Below, one piece after another: positions 26,715-38,500 of a DNA stretch of 64,000 bases (the stretch's first letter is position 1; each line of letters starts with the position of its first letter). The translations under genes were made by a program, and so were the position numbers. The DNA comes from Pycnopodia helianthoides (taxonomy: Eukaryota; Echinodermata; Asteroidea; Forcipulatida; Asteriidae), in assembly GCA_032158295.1 (NCBI GenBank), contig CM063250.1:2487501-2551500 (forward strand), written 5' to 3'. The notes beneath the pieces were generated by a model, which saw nothing but the letters and a program-made list of their open reading frames with translations, did not search any database and was not told the origin of the DNA.

Positions 26715-27645
26715 CCTAATCGATATTCAGCTGTACACATACTTCAATCCCTCAATTCCTGGTAACTCTGACAAGGCACTTCACAAACTCTCTACCTGCA
26801 TCACGAGAATTAAACAGTGGATGGGTGTCAACAAACTCAAGCTCAACGACAATAAGACAGAGTTCTTCATCGCTGCCTCCCCTCGTGTTATAGGCTCACT
26901 CTCTAATCTTACTCTTCATGTAGGAGATACAGTCATTCAGCCTTCTAGCTCAGTTAGGAACCTTGGGGTCATATTTGACTCTACCATGTCCATGTCCAAG
27001 CAGGTCACCTCCGTCTGTAGATCCCTCAACTTCCATTTACGCAACTTAAATCGCATTCGCAAATACATTGATCAACCTACATGCCATCATGCAGTTCGAT
27101 CTCTCATCCTATCCCGCATTGACTACTGTAATTCTTTGTTGTACGGTGTCAATCAAGGGGAGATCAACAGGCTCCAGAAAGTCCAAAATCGAGCTGCTCG
27201 GCTGATTTACTCAGTTGGCCGGTTCTCTAGTGCCCCGGAACTCCTGCAGCAATTACACTGGTTACCAGTCAAACATCGCATTGTTTTCAAATTACTTCTC
27301 ACTATTTTCAAGTGCCAACATGGCGTAGCTCCTCCCTACCTGATTGACCTACTGTCATTTCATGTCCAAGGTAGGCAGGGGCTTCGGTCTTCATCTGACA
27401 CTTCCCGTTTACATGTTAACATCAAATCTTGTAGTAGAGGCGACAAGTCTTTTTCCATAGCCGGCCCTAGGGAATGGAACAAACTTCCTGTTCACATCAG
27501 AGACTCTCCTTCCATCCAGACATTCAAAAAACGTCTCAAAACCTCCCTCTTTTCTATTTTAGTTTAACTCTGTTAATGTTCTTTAGGTTCGCTGTGAAGC
27601 GCTTTGATCTTGTTAAAGGCGCTATATAAATACTCATTATTATTA
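26715..27645 (+). mobile_element. 5'-truncated CR1/L2-like LINE: C-terminal reverse transcriptase
   Basis: A continuous open frame from about 26715 to 27567 encodes the last ~285 residues of a non-LTR reverse transcriptase: DIQLYTYF (the remnant of the YADDTQLY box), WMGVNKLKLNDNKTEFF, VRNLGVIFDSTMSMSKQV, SRIDYCNSLLYG, LQKVQNRAARLIY, LHWLPVKHRIVFKLLL, APPYLIDLL, REWNKLP and FKKRLKTSLF. These motifs are typical of the CR1/L2 group. The copy begins at the catalytic box, so the fingers/palm and endonuclease are missing and it cannot be autonomous. The 3' tail has GGCGCTATATAAATAC then ATT repeats. Confidence 0.9.
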
Positions 27646-27715
27646 ACTCTAACCCCAACCCTAACCCCAACCCTAACTGTGACACAAACCATAACCTTAA
27701 CCCTACCTGTAATTT
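27646..27715. repeat. Telomere-like block, right of LINE
   Basis: AACCCTAACCCCAACCC-type repeats resume directly after the LINE tail, so the LINE is embedded in the telomere-like tract. Confidence 0.8.
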
Positions 27716-28194
27716 CAGTGGATGAGTAATTGACTTGCCCAGAAAAACTTTAAGAAATGACATCAAAATGATTATTTATCTCAATCAACTTCACTGCATC
27801 TTTAGGTAGTATTTATTTGTTCAATATCTGCTTTAATTGAAGACAACTTGTAGCAAGAAATACAATATACTTAAAAGTGAGTCAACTTGTCCCCGTAGAT
27901 TATAAGGAAGATTTTTATTAAGTTGGACTGTTTATGTGTTGATGTGCCATACATAAATACATTGCTATAAGGCACCTTTGAAGTCAACAGTCTGGGATCC
28001 TGACTTCAGTTGCACAGTGTGTGTGCTTATCACTAACGTTGGCCAACAGCCTGGCCTAATGTCATGCTACTGTTCACCGGTATGATATCATCTTGAAACC
28101 ATGTCACAAGAAGAGAAATTCGTCTTGTGCATCCGAAATGCTCCTTTTGTACTTGTTTTTAAGTTTCCTGTGAAAAAACTGCCTGTGAGGCAAT

Positions 28195-28358
28195 GGGGGC
28201 CCAATTTTACACGGCTGCTTATACAGAAAATATTGCTTAACTGTTTCCTGCTGAGCAAAATTGAGCAGGATACCAGTCACAGATGGTACATTTGACACGG
28301 TATTTTGGCTGGTAACCTTATCCTGGTGAGCATAATTTTGTTGTGCTTAATCAGGCCC
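28195..28358. mobile_element. MITE, GGGCCCAATT family
   Basis: Shares GAGCAGGATACCAGTCACAG and GGCTGGTAACCTTATCCTGG with the other copies. The ends are degraded. Confidence 0.75.
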
Positions 28359-29147
28359 AATGGCCTTATGATCACACTTCTCAGCTAACAAGATTTGAGC
28401 TGTGTAAGCAAAGAGTAAGGCCATGTCTGAATTGCAAGCTACAGCTGTTTCTAAGGGTGCTGCTACGGGCATCCTATGCTATGGTCACATGATGCTCAAG
28501 CTGCAGCCGCTAATTCAAACATGGCCCTTACATGGAGTTGGCAACCTCAATGGCTACCAATGCAACAACTCATGATAGGCGGTTTATTCACTTATGGTGA
28601 ACAGCTGCATGACATTGGCGTCGTTGCCTACATTGAAACTGCACAGGTACATGTTACTACATAATGTAAAAATGTCAAGACAATATAATTACACACAAGC
28701 CGAGAGTTGATATTTTACCCTTCCACCCTTAATTTCTAGGAACCCCTATTAACCCTTCAGAGACCATTTCTGTATAATCACCACCATAGGCCCAGACATT
28801 GCTAATCTTGTAGATTTTTTCGGACTCCAGTATTTCCAGGAGGAATGTCAGGAAAATGATTAAGAAACAGAAATATAAGGGCTTGTTCTAAAATTGTAGA
28901 TTCTTTGTTATCGTATAAAACATTGGAAAATATCAATTCGGCCCGATACCTTTTCTTTGACCTCTTGCTCTTGTTTGAGCATAAGTAGGTCAAATCTTGC
29001 GGCTGTTTGCAGCCGCTGTGGGCATTTCAGTACAAGCCGCTTGTGGGCTATGGTCAATAAAAGGGTTCATAGAAAAAAATGCAAGCACTGGAGGGTGAAT
29101 CTAGGGTGCCACACTATGCAGACAGAAAAGGTTGAGCATTATATAAG

Positions 29148-29179
29148 CATGGAGGTAGGAATCTATTCCTACCTCCATG
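29148..29179. repeat. Perfect 15-bp palindrome with 2-nt loop
   Basis: CATGGAGGTAGGAAT, CT, then its exact inverse. No repeat family was recognised around it. Confidence 0.85.
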
Positions 29180-29346
29180 ATATGAGCAACCTAAAATGTC
29201 CACTGATTGGAAATACAGATGGGTTTGAAAGGATGGTACATGTCATAAACTAACATAATTGTAACTTTAAAATTGGTTGAAAAAAAATACTGTCCAAAGT
29301 TCACAAATAAGTATTTTCCGGTAGTCAGAATGGAGCAAAACATCAA

Positions 29347-29537
29347 GGCCCAATTTCATAGAGCAGCTTAAGCCAAGTTGTAGCCATCAAGCACAACAAA
29401 ATTATGCTAACCAGAATAAAGTCACCAGCAAAAAATGACATGTCACATGTATCATTTGTGACTGGTATCCTGCTCATTTTTGCTTAAGCATGCAGCAAGT
29501 AACATTTTGTGCTTAAGAGTAGCTATGAAATTGGGCT
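29347..29537. mobile_element. MITE, GGGCCCAATT family
   Basis: GGCCCAATTTCATAGAGCAG on the left, GTAGCTATGAAATTGGGCTC on the right, with the ACTGGTATCCTGCTCA interior. Confidence 0.8.
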
Positions 29538-29562
29538 CAGGTAATTTGTTTTGGTAATGTGC

Positions 29563-29598
29563 TTGAAGACGAGCAGAGCACACTGTTCGAAAAACATT
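29563..29598 (+). other. Hammerhead-like hairpin motif
   Basis: TTGAAGA-C-GAGCAG-AGCACA-CTGTTC-GAAAAA: a six-pair stem (one G-U) with the AGCACA loop common to the family. Confidence 0.45.
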
Positions 29599-31689
29599 GG
29601 CTCTCAACTACACCTGACAACTTTAAACTTGTTCTCAGTTTGTTACCAATGCTGTATCATCTCTTCAGTAACTGCTCTATGTTCTGTCACCTATTTTTCG
29701 ACACCCCAATGTTCCGACAAGCCCTTGTGATCTCAAGCTAGGGTTAGGGTTTATATTCAATTTAGAATTAGAAACATTCAGTTGTAGGAGTGTCGGAACA
29801 TAGGTGTTTTGTATGGTTTACTTATTGCTGCAATGAACTGTCACATTCCACTTTAAATCTTAAAATCTGTCCAACATTCCATTTAAGCTACGTCAGAAGA
29901 CTCAAGATAAAACTTATTAAAAATGTCTAGGTAAAAAAAAAAACAAGCGTCGGGTAGTCACTGACCAAGGCTGTGTACAAGTCCAAACCCTCCTACCAGT
30001 TACTGCTCACAATACTTTTGATTGAAACTGAACTGGAAAGTGATGTGATGTAAGTTTACAATCTTGAAAGATAAGATTTAGGTTCGAAATCTCTCCTCGG
30101 TCTTGAGGATGTCCTGACCCCTCCCTGAACCTCCTTGGTTTTGTTTCAATACAAATTTGATAGTAATACCCTCTTTGCAGAAGACAAAATTCCATTGGGG
30201 TTACTTTTGGTAGGTGTGACAGGTCATTTTCATATAACCATGCTTGCAGCGCCCTCGCTTGAACTATAAATTTTCTTGTCTATTATCAAACCCTAAGCAT
30301 ACATGGTTTTTTTCTTTCTCTTTTCTTTTTCAAAAACAGAAGAAACTGTCATGAACACAAAATGTTATCCAGTGTTTTAAAGTTTTGTATGCTCTTTAAA
30401 TCAGAAGAAAAAAGAGGAAGTCGGCTGTTCACCTGAAAAGTTGTCTCCCTGACACAAAGGAAGAGCTGAATGTTTAGGGTAGCTTATGATCTTCCTTCCC
30501 TTGGTGGCAATTTCACTTCTTTGAAAGAAACTTTGAAGCAAAAGGAGATACTTTAACAAACCCTGAAATCAGGCGAAATTGCGGACAAATTGCAGAGCAT
30601 TGAATCTCGTGACTACAAGTCCACTCTGTTGAGTGCACATAAACCATGAGCTACGGGTCCACCACGTGACACACTACGCATCAAGCACACAACCTTGGTC
30701 AACGCTTAATTCTTATATGATACACAACTCGTAAGAGGACGTAAAATTGCACAAAATAACTAACTCAAAAAATAAAGTTTCCTGAAACATTTCAGATAAA
30801 AGTAATGCTATTCCACTGGAGAGTACAATAGTACGTTATATTGACATGGAATGTGTTCACTACAAGAGTAAAGAAAAATCTTGACGTCGTGTGTCAGTGC
30901 ATAAACGTTTCATCTCTAAAATAAAGAATTTGTGTGGCGCACAAAAGGCACAAACGTTGTAGCTTGCTAAAGTTATCACTGATGTTTAAACAGCATCTAA
31001 GGATTCAACGCTTCAGAGCCTTTCTCGTGCGAGAATGGAAATTTAAAAACGAGATGTTGTTTTTTGCATTGAGCCGTGCGAGATGACATTATTACAAAAT
31101 CAAGACACAATGTTTCTGCAGGGAGCTTCTTTCGTACATGGTACGACATTATTACTAAATCAAGAGACAGCATCTTTGCACTGACAAGACAAGACGAAAT
31201 CTTAATTGATGTCTAGCTAACAACTAAAGTTACGAGTATAATCAAACATAACTAACACAAATAATCATTCTTTGCGAGTACTTCATAGTGCTACTGCAAA
31301 CCTCATGAAAAAAAAAGTCCGCAGCCAGCTTGTAAAATATCATCGAGAATAAGCAGTCAGATTCAAAACACCTTTGATGGTAAAATGTCACCCGCTATCC
31401 CAACATTGTCGTATTTTACAGTTGAATGCAAAGGTTTTTCAAAACCTTGTATAAAAAATGTCCATGCAGTGTCTGGTATCTTTTTTTTCTTTTCTTTTTT
31501 CTTCTTTTTTTTGGTTAAGTTTCTCTACATAAGGCACAACTTGACAAAATTTAATATATCTGGGAGCCCTAGAAGATTGAAATATAATGTACAATGTTGC
31601 ACAAGACAAGGCTATGTGGTTATATATAGAGAGAGAGAGAAAGAGAGAGAAATCTAAATGACAAGGTACAGCGTCGGCTCAAAAGGTTA

Positions 31690-31900
31690 CACCCACTTGT
31701 TCCGACACCCCTGTCAGTTCCAACGTCCCTACGGTCCGACACCCCTATGTTCTGACATTCCTACGTTCCGACACCCTTATGTTCCGACACCCTTATGTTC
31801 CGACACCCTTATGTTCTGACACCCGTATGTACACCCCTATGTTCCGACACCCCTATTTCAACACCCCTATGTACTGACACCCCTACAAATGTATGTTCCT
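31690..31900. repeat. Short array of CCCTATGTTCCGACAC units
   Basis: About ten irregular units of 16-20 bp. The same word occurs inverted at 29700-29720 and 29790-29805, the borders of a small palindromic element. Confidence 0.8.
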
Positions 31901-33894
31901 AAACCCTTCACCCTAACACCTGCGTGTATAGATCATGAGGGATATCAAAATATAGGGTTGTCAGAACATGGAGTTATCAGAACAGTAAAGTCACCGGCTC
32001 AAAATGGCATCAATGTTGAATGATCCTCAATCACTTCACTTTAGGATCAACATTCTTTTTTTTTTAAATGGCATCGGGTGCCGAATGGTAAAACGAGTAC
32101 ACAATGCATTCGAATGCAATCGCTCGAATGTTCAAAATGACAGCTTTTTCCTAGAAAAGTACCGTTATTTTCATTTTAGTATTTCAAATTTTTGTGATTA
32201 ATTCTCCACAAAACCTGTGGTTTTATTTAATCAGCACTTAGGCCTACAATTCATGATGTTCAAATGAATAGTGTAAACCCTTTCTTATTGTCCAGATATT
32301 TGTCCCTTACTTAAAGTGTTAAACTATCAACGACTCAATGACACACTTTGTCGGTTCAGATTGCCATTGAGTTAACAACCATAGGATGTAGATATAGTCT
32401 TTTGAACGCTCGGTGGTACCAGACAAACCAGGTAATTTTGCATTGTTGATAAGCATGCGCACATTTCCGAAAAACAAAACAAACAAAAACACGATTTACC
32501 TGTTGAGTCTGCTGCCACCAAGAGTCCATAAAAGTCTTGCACTGGATGTGATTTGCATTTTAAAGCTTCACCACATCCTCGAGTAATGAGTCAAAAATTG
32601 AGAAACAAATCAACAGAGAAAGGCTAACTCGTGAGTGATAATATGAGATGAGGAATACAATAATACTCAAATAAAACACCACAATCTTAAAAATTGTACT
32701 CCAAATAGTGATAAATACTGCTTGAATAATGCATATATAAATTCTAGAAAACTTTGTCTTAGTCGGCAGAGAAACTGATAAGATTAAAAGACAAATGAAT
32801 CGGCTGTCCTAGTTTTTAGTCCATCCGAGCCTCTGTGTTAGATGTCAAGTGTTTTGTCTCCGTAGTAGAAAGTCACGGTCACTGTCTTTGAAAAATGTTG
32901 GTAACTCTATCAGGTTGTGTTCTGCAAAATGGTTTTATGAAGTGGAATTGAATGTTGGCACGCTGTCAAGTATCACTGTGGTGGTGAGTTGTAGCACCAC
33001 TTGGTAGCAGCAGTGTGTGGTTTGACACTACTGACCTAAAGCTCCTCAGCAACTTTCGCCAACGTTGATGGCAGCAAAACTTATTTCAACTAAAAATTGT
33101 TCGCAACATCTGCCGAAGGGGAATGTAACCCATGTTTATAGAGTGTTGTTACGCTCTCGGGGTGGCCTATTGCAACCGCGTGGTTCTTACGATTCCGTCT
33201 TGGGACCTTCAGAAGAGGCCGACAGAAAAGTAGATGGATGGATGAGATTCAGGAGTTCAGGCGCATTACATGGAAGCGAGTAGCATCGACTAAAGAGGAG
33301 GAGGGCTAGAGATTCGATGAAGAAGCTTTCCTCCTGCAGAGGAGCAACGCATCTAAATTGATAAAGATGTCCGCCAGCTGTTGCTGAAGATGCATGCTAA
33401 GAGCAGCCTATGAGATAGCTACAGTCGCTAATTAAAAAACAACCATAGTCTTGTGCCCTGTCTCTGTCTGGTGGTCAGTTGTCAAGTAATTTGTCTCCGT
33501 GTCTGACACCATATGCATACCTTTGCATAAAAGGTCACGATTTCTGTAAAAGTGAATACACAACAGGCAAAATGGCTTTTTTCAAATTTAGAACTTAAAT
33601 CAACTCGATGTCAGTTGTCACCCTGAGAAAATAATTGTCATGCTGAATTGCACAAAATCATTTCAAAACAAAACACAATAGACTATCTCAAAGACTAGAG
33701 GCCTTATGTCGCTGCAACTTTCAAGGGGTTACTTTTTGTTAACTGTATTTGTTCCAATCTCTGTAGAGTTTAAATTAATCAAGTCATCTGTACATCGATG
33801 TTATAACCAGCACATTAGTTTAACGTAACAGAAAGGGTCTTAATCTAAGTGATTTTTTATGTTTTCTTCCACCTTAATCTAGTTGCTGTGTGAT

Positions 33895-33900
33895 TTTATT
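33895..33900 (-). promoter_or_regulatory. Poly(A) signal AATAAA, possible for KCNQ1
   Basis: A minus-strand hexamer 1.5 kb past the KCNQ1 stop. Others exist further on (for example near 32222), so the true end is unknown. Confidence 0.25.
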
Positions 33901-34547
33901 TATATATTTTGTAGAACTTTTCACATAAGTTTCTTTTATGACTTCTAACATTGAGGAACAGTTTATGAGTACACCCCTAGTGTGATGGGTAGGGTGAGAG
34001 GCTAAAGGTCTTCTAAGTAAAATGTAACTTTGTAACTATTAGGGGGGAAAAGGCCAGTCTGTTGCATTTGGTGCTCGATATGGGGCATGGTGGTACCCCC
34101 CTCCCTATTGTGTCTTCAAAGTGTGCTTGGAATCTCAGAAAATCTTTAGAGGAATTTAGGGGGAGAACTTCTGTACAAGAGGAAAATAGTGTGTTAAAGT
34201 TGGGGAAGATTGGGTGGGGGGGAGGGGATACCCTCTACCCCATATCGGGCATGGTAGCCTATAGTCTGTTGGTCCGTCAGTTAGGTCCTAGAAGTTCACC
34301 TGGTCGGGCTTTGTGGGTCTGTCCATATTGAAGACTCTTTGGGGATGCTTGTTGGCAGAAGTCTGAGCCGGGAATCCCATAGTTCTTGGGAATGTGTTCT
34401 ATGTTTAGAACTACGTAAACGGTGGAAAATATACTGGGTACGTTTGCTGCCACCTAGAGTCTACAAGTCCATTAGTGTCCGTCTGTATCACAAGTCAGTC
34501 ATTTGCACACAGCTGTCCCTGATGAGGCCGTGGCCAGATCAAGCGAC

Positions 34548-34805
34548 CTCAACTGCGGCTATGGCCATTGGCTGCAACAACTGCGGCTATGGCCATTGGC
34601 TGCAACGACTGCGGCTATAGCCATTGGCTGCAACAACTGCGGCTATGGCCATTGGCTGCAACGACTGCGGCTATGGCCATTGGCTGCAACGACTGGCATG
34701 GCCATTGCTGCAACGACTGCGGCTATGGCCATTGGCTGCAACAACTGCGGCTATGGCCATTGGCTGCAACAACTGCGGCTATGGCCATTGGCTGCAGCGA
34801 CAGCA
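34548..34805. repeat. 28-bp minisatellite (CTGCGGCTATGGCCATTGGC), about 9 copies
   Basis: Units alternate CAACAA and CAACGA. One copy is shortened (GGCATGGCCATTGCTGC). The unit resembles the core of the GGCTACGGCTATGGC palindromic repeats. Open frames across it are artefacts. Confidence 0.92.
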
Positions 34806-35399
34806 TTGAGGAGTAGGACTTGGTAACTACAGAGGGGGCTGTTCGTCGAAGTAAAGGTGGATTGTGGTGTCTTCAATTGCTATTTCCTTCATGTATATTT
34901 TAGACGGGAATAATTCTCTGTTGGATTGATACAGGTAGAAACCGGTAGTGAGCTTTCAGATTTAAAAAAAGAAAGAATCTTTCGTTTAACAATTACCAAT
35001 CCAGTACTTTAAACAACATGGAAGATGAAAGTTGGGGATAAATATTCAATTGAAACGAGGCAAATAGTGTCCATAACACTGTATTTACATTGTTCTCACA
35101 GATTTTTGTTATACAATAAACGTCTAACAAGTTAGTATCAATAAAATTAATATAAAAAATGTCTCAACAGGTTTTGTTGCTGATAGAAAATGTGCATGTA
35201 TATGTACGTGTCTGTTTGTCTGTCCGTCAGCTAGTGTCTGTCTGTCTGTGTGTCTAGGTGTCATTCTTTGTACATGTCACTTCTTCGGTCCTCTCTTCTT
35301 CCCCCACGTTAAAATCTATCTCTGACTAATAAGCCCTGAGCAATGATAACCTGCCGTCAGTTCTTCGCTGCCTTTGGTTTCTCAATCTAGTCCCCGGCT

Positions 35400-35528
35400 C
35401 TATATGTGTGACTGAGCCGGTTCCAAGCGAGGGCTCTCCGTCTTCGCCTCGTGCTGTTCGTCGAGCTTCTTGACCAATGTATTCAAGATTCTCATACAAC
35501 CATCTAGTTTGGAGTCCATCACATACAT
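35400..35528 (-). CDS. kcnq1: KCNQ1: last coding exon, helix D and stop
   Basis: The acceptor is GGCTGCAG. Phase 0, 42 residues and TAG. It encodes [20 protein letters not shown] and [22 protein letters not shown]. The heptad pattern (M-x-x-L-x-x-x-x-x-I-L-x-x-L-V) fits the subunit-assembly coiled coil. The tail after it is much shorter than in vertebrates. Confidence 0.9.
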   Translation of the reverse strand: MYVMDSKLDGCMRILNTLVKKLDEQHEAKTESPRLEPAQSHI

Positions 35529-38500
35529 CTGCAGCCGAGGATAAAATTGCAAACAACAAATTTTGTGACTTCTTGTCGCTGTTTCAAGGAAGTGTTTGTA
35601 ACAAGAAACACAATAAAGGGGACCACTTTGCATCCGTCCTGTTAGCAGTTAATCCACTGGTTGTCATTTTTGTTCAGTACCTAAAACTCCAAAAGTGATT
35701 CAACATGTGAATGGACATGCAGGCTTATATACTGAAAACAATATTAGTTACCACACAAGCACGAGTGGGACAACTGAAAAAATATAGCGCTTCTGCGGCC
35801 CATGTCCAACGAGGCTCATAGTCAGGCCTCATTTATCATGGCCTTGTTACGAATTTGAGTATCACATCAAGAGACATTACAACCGCATCGTACTTTACCT
35901 GGTTTTCCATGATAGACATCCGAGCCAATATCGTCTGTTTTCTCTTGTCAACTGAAAACATTAAAGACAGAGTTACTTTCAGGAAGAAAATCTTAATATC
36001 TAACTTAAACTTTTTAATTACAATAATAATACTGTGCACATATCTGTCCAAGGAAACCCAAGAAGCTAAAAAAAAAAAAATCAAAATTGGCAAAAAGTAT
36101 TAGATGCAGTCAACTGTCACTGGTAATGAGTTAAACACTTTTTAAAGAGAAACGTCTTCAGATTGGTCAGTAGGGATTGAGATACTTGGAGATCTCTTCG
36201 GAGGTGTTTGGAGGTCTCTTAGGAGAGCATTCCAAACTCATGGTGCAGCCACCAGGAGTGTTCTGTCTCCCTACGACCATCTCGATTAAGCTTTGGAAGT
36301 TCCTTCGCTTACACGGTTCTACTCGGTTCCAAATTGAAAATCGGACCCGCAGGTCTGCGGGTCCGCTCCTATGCATAACCGGGTACCCGCTTTTGTCGGT
36401 TCCGACTACAAATAACCGTGTCCCAGATCTCGATCTGGTCTCAAACAGCCTGAGGGTGTTGAAAGAGCCACGACCAGAAACGGCTGGGAACATTGGTTCA
36501 AAGGCGGCTCGCCGATATGCCCGTCAGAGTTTAACCGTTAAGTGTTTGACAAGTTGTCACAGAGAGTTTGTATTGGAACCACACTAATCAGATTCCAATG
36601 CTGATGTACCATGGTGTTGGATTTTTTAATTTTTTTGAAGACCGCAGGTAATCACTCCCGGGAGTTAGGGTCAAGTACACACTCTAGCCATCACAGCCCT
36701 ACAGGTCACCATTTATACATCTAGGTGAAGGGAAGCAGATCATGGTAGATTTTCTTGCTCCAGGGCACAAGCACATTGACCAACAATGCTGGGATTGGAA
36801 CCATTTGCACGAGTTTCATCATATTAAAGGCTGGCCTAAGTGGCTCAAATATCTTAGAATAATGACAGACAGAAATTCCTAACATAGCGCGTCGTTGTGG
36901 AAGAATATCTTTTATAAGGGATGTTTAAGTAGTTCTCTTCTTTATTAATTTATTTTATTTTATATTGCACTTTATTTACAGACGTAAAAGTGCTCATTAT
37001 TTTACGACAGGTATACGGAACTTATTTGAATTATGAAAACAAACTATAAAGTATATTGTAAAGGTAAAACAAGGTGCTGCGGCGCAATCTGCAGCCAACC
37101 GTGCCAGAAACACTGAGGTGAGCACCTTCTCTTAACGATAAGTGTGCTGGGTTCTTGGACGTAAATTACACGACACACAAGTGGTATGGCTTTAAGTCTC
37201 ATTCAAGGATGAAGCAATTATGGTGAAGTGTCTCGCTCAAGGATGCAAGTGGCTAGACTGCGCACCGAACTCACACTCTGACAGACACCACAGTTTGAGC
37301 AGCGTGCACTAGACCGCTCGGCCAAGACACTCCATATTTACGTTGTGGTGTATTGGCACAGGCTAGAGGAGTTTAAATATTAAAAAAATACAAGATGTTG
37401 TTGAAGAAGACATAAGAGGAAATATTCCTACTTACTTGTGAGGTAGGCTCCTGGTTTACCGACGGTTTGGTCAAGACGTCTCTGCAGTTCCTTAATTCGT
37501 ACCATCATGTTCATGTGTCCCTGAGAATATTGTTCGATAACATCCCGCACGTCAATCGGCTTTTTGGCTTGCTGTCGAAATAATAATGTTTCAATAAATT
37601 CAGTTAGTGACATTCGTTTTTTAGCAACAGTCAGATAACCTTCCACAAATTAGCAAGCTATTTGTATCTCCTTGAGTGAAATTGAAAAGAAATGTAGAGC
37701 ATCTCATTTTGAAAGGGAGTGAAAATCTTTCAAATCTTAATAGTCAAGTTTTCAATAATTTCTGGAAAACCTGCCTATTTTCTAGGAAACCATTCATAAA
37801 AATGACTTTTGTATTTTCCGTTTTTAAATAATGCGCAAGTGACTCTGAAGAAATGTTTTAGAATTTCGCAAAAAGCAAATACAGTTTAAGGCTCTGGTTT
37901 AAAACCAGCAATACTCAGAACAATTTGTATATCTCAAACATGGTCAAACTCAGCATAGAGTGTATGAGCTTTCCTCCACATAACTAATTTTAAAATGAGG
38001 TAATTGTAGTTACTGATAAACTCAGTATAAAGTGTATGAGCTTTCCTTCATGATACTAATTTTAAAATGAGGTAATTGTAGTTACTGATGAACTCAGTAT
38101 AAAGTGTATGAGCTTTCCTTCATGTTACTAATTATAAAATTAGGTAATTGTAGTTACTGATGAACTCAGTATAAAGTGTATGAGCTTTCCTCCACGATAC
38201 TAATTTAAAAATTAGGTAATTATAGTTACTGATGAACTCAGTATAAAGTGTATGAGCTTTCCTTCATGTTACTAATTATAAAATTAGGTAATTATAGTTA
38301 CTGATGAACTCAGTATAAAGTGTATGAGCTTTCCTTCATGATACTAATTTTAAATTAGGTAATTGTAGTTACTGATGAACTCAGTATAAAGTGTATGAGC
38401 TTTCCTCCACGATACTAATTTAAAAATTAGGTAATTGTAGTTACTGATGAACACAGTATAAAGTGTATGAGCTTTCCTTCATGTTACTAATTATAAAATG

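Larger units (their letters stand above)
27716..35300. other. Intergenic region between convergent LRP1 and KCNQ1
   Basis: No exon or conserved protein motif could be supported on either strand. It holds MITEs (28195-28358, 29347-29537), a palindromic repeat (28420-28530), a hammerhead-like motif (29563-29598), a 32-bp palindrome (29148-29179), small arrays (31690-31900, 34548-34805) and a GA-rich stretch (31625-31652). The right part may be KCNQ1 3' UTR; a minus-strand AATAAA lies at 33895-33900. Confidence 0.5.

Noticed and set aside
36167..36587. Frames of 137 (plus) and 109 (minus) codons in a KCNQ1 intron
   Set aside because: No family motif recognised, both strands open, no splice signals that fit; likely an old repeat. 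Kept only as a note.
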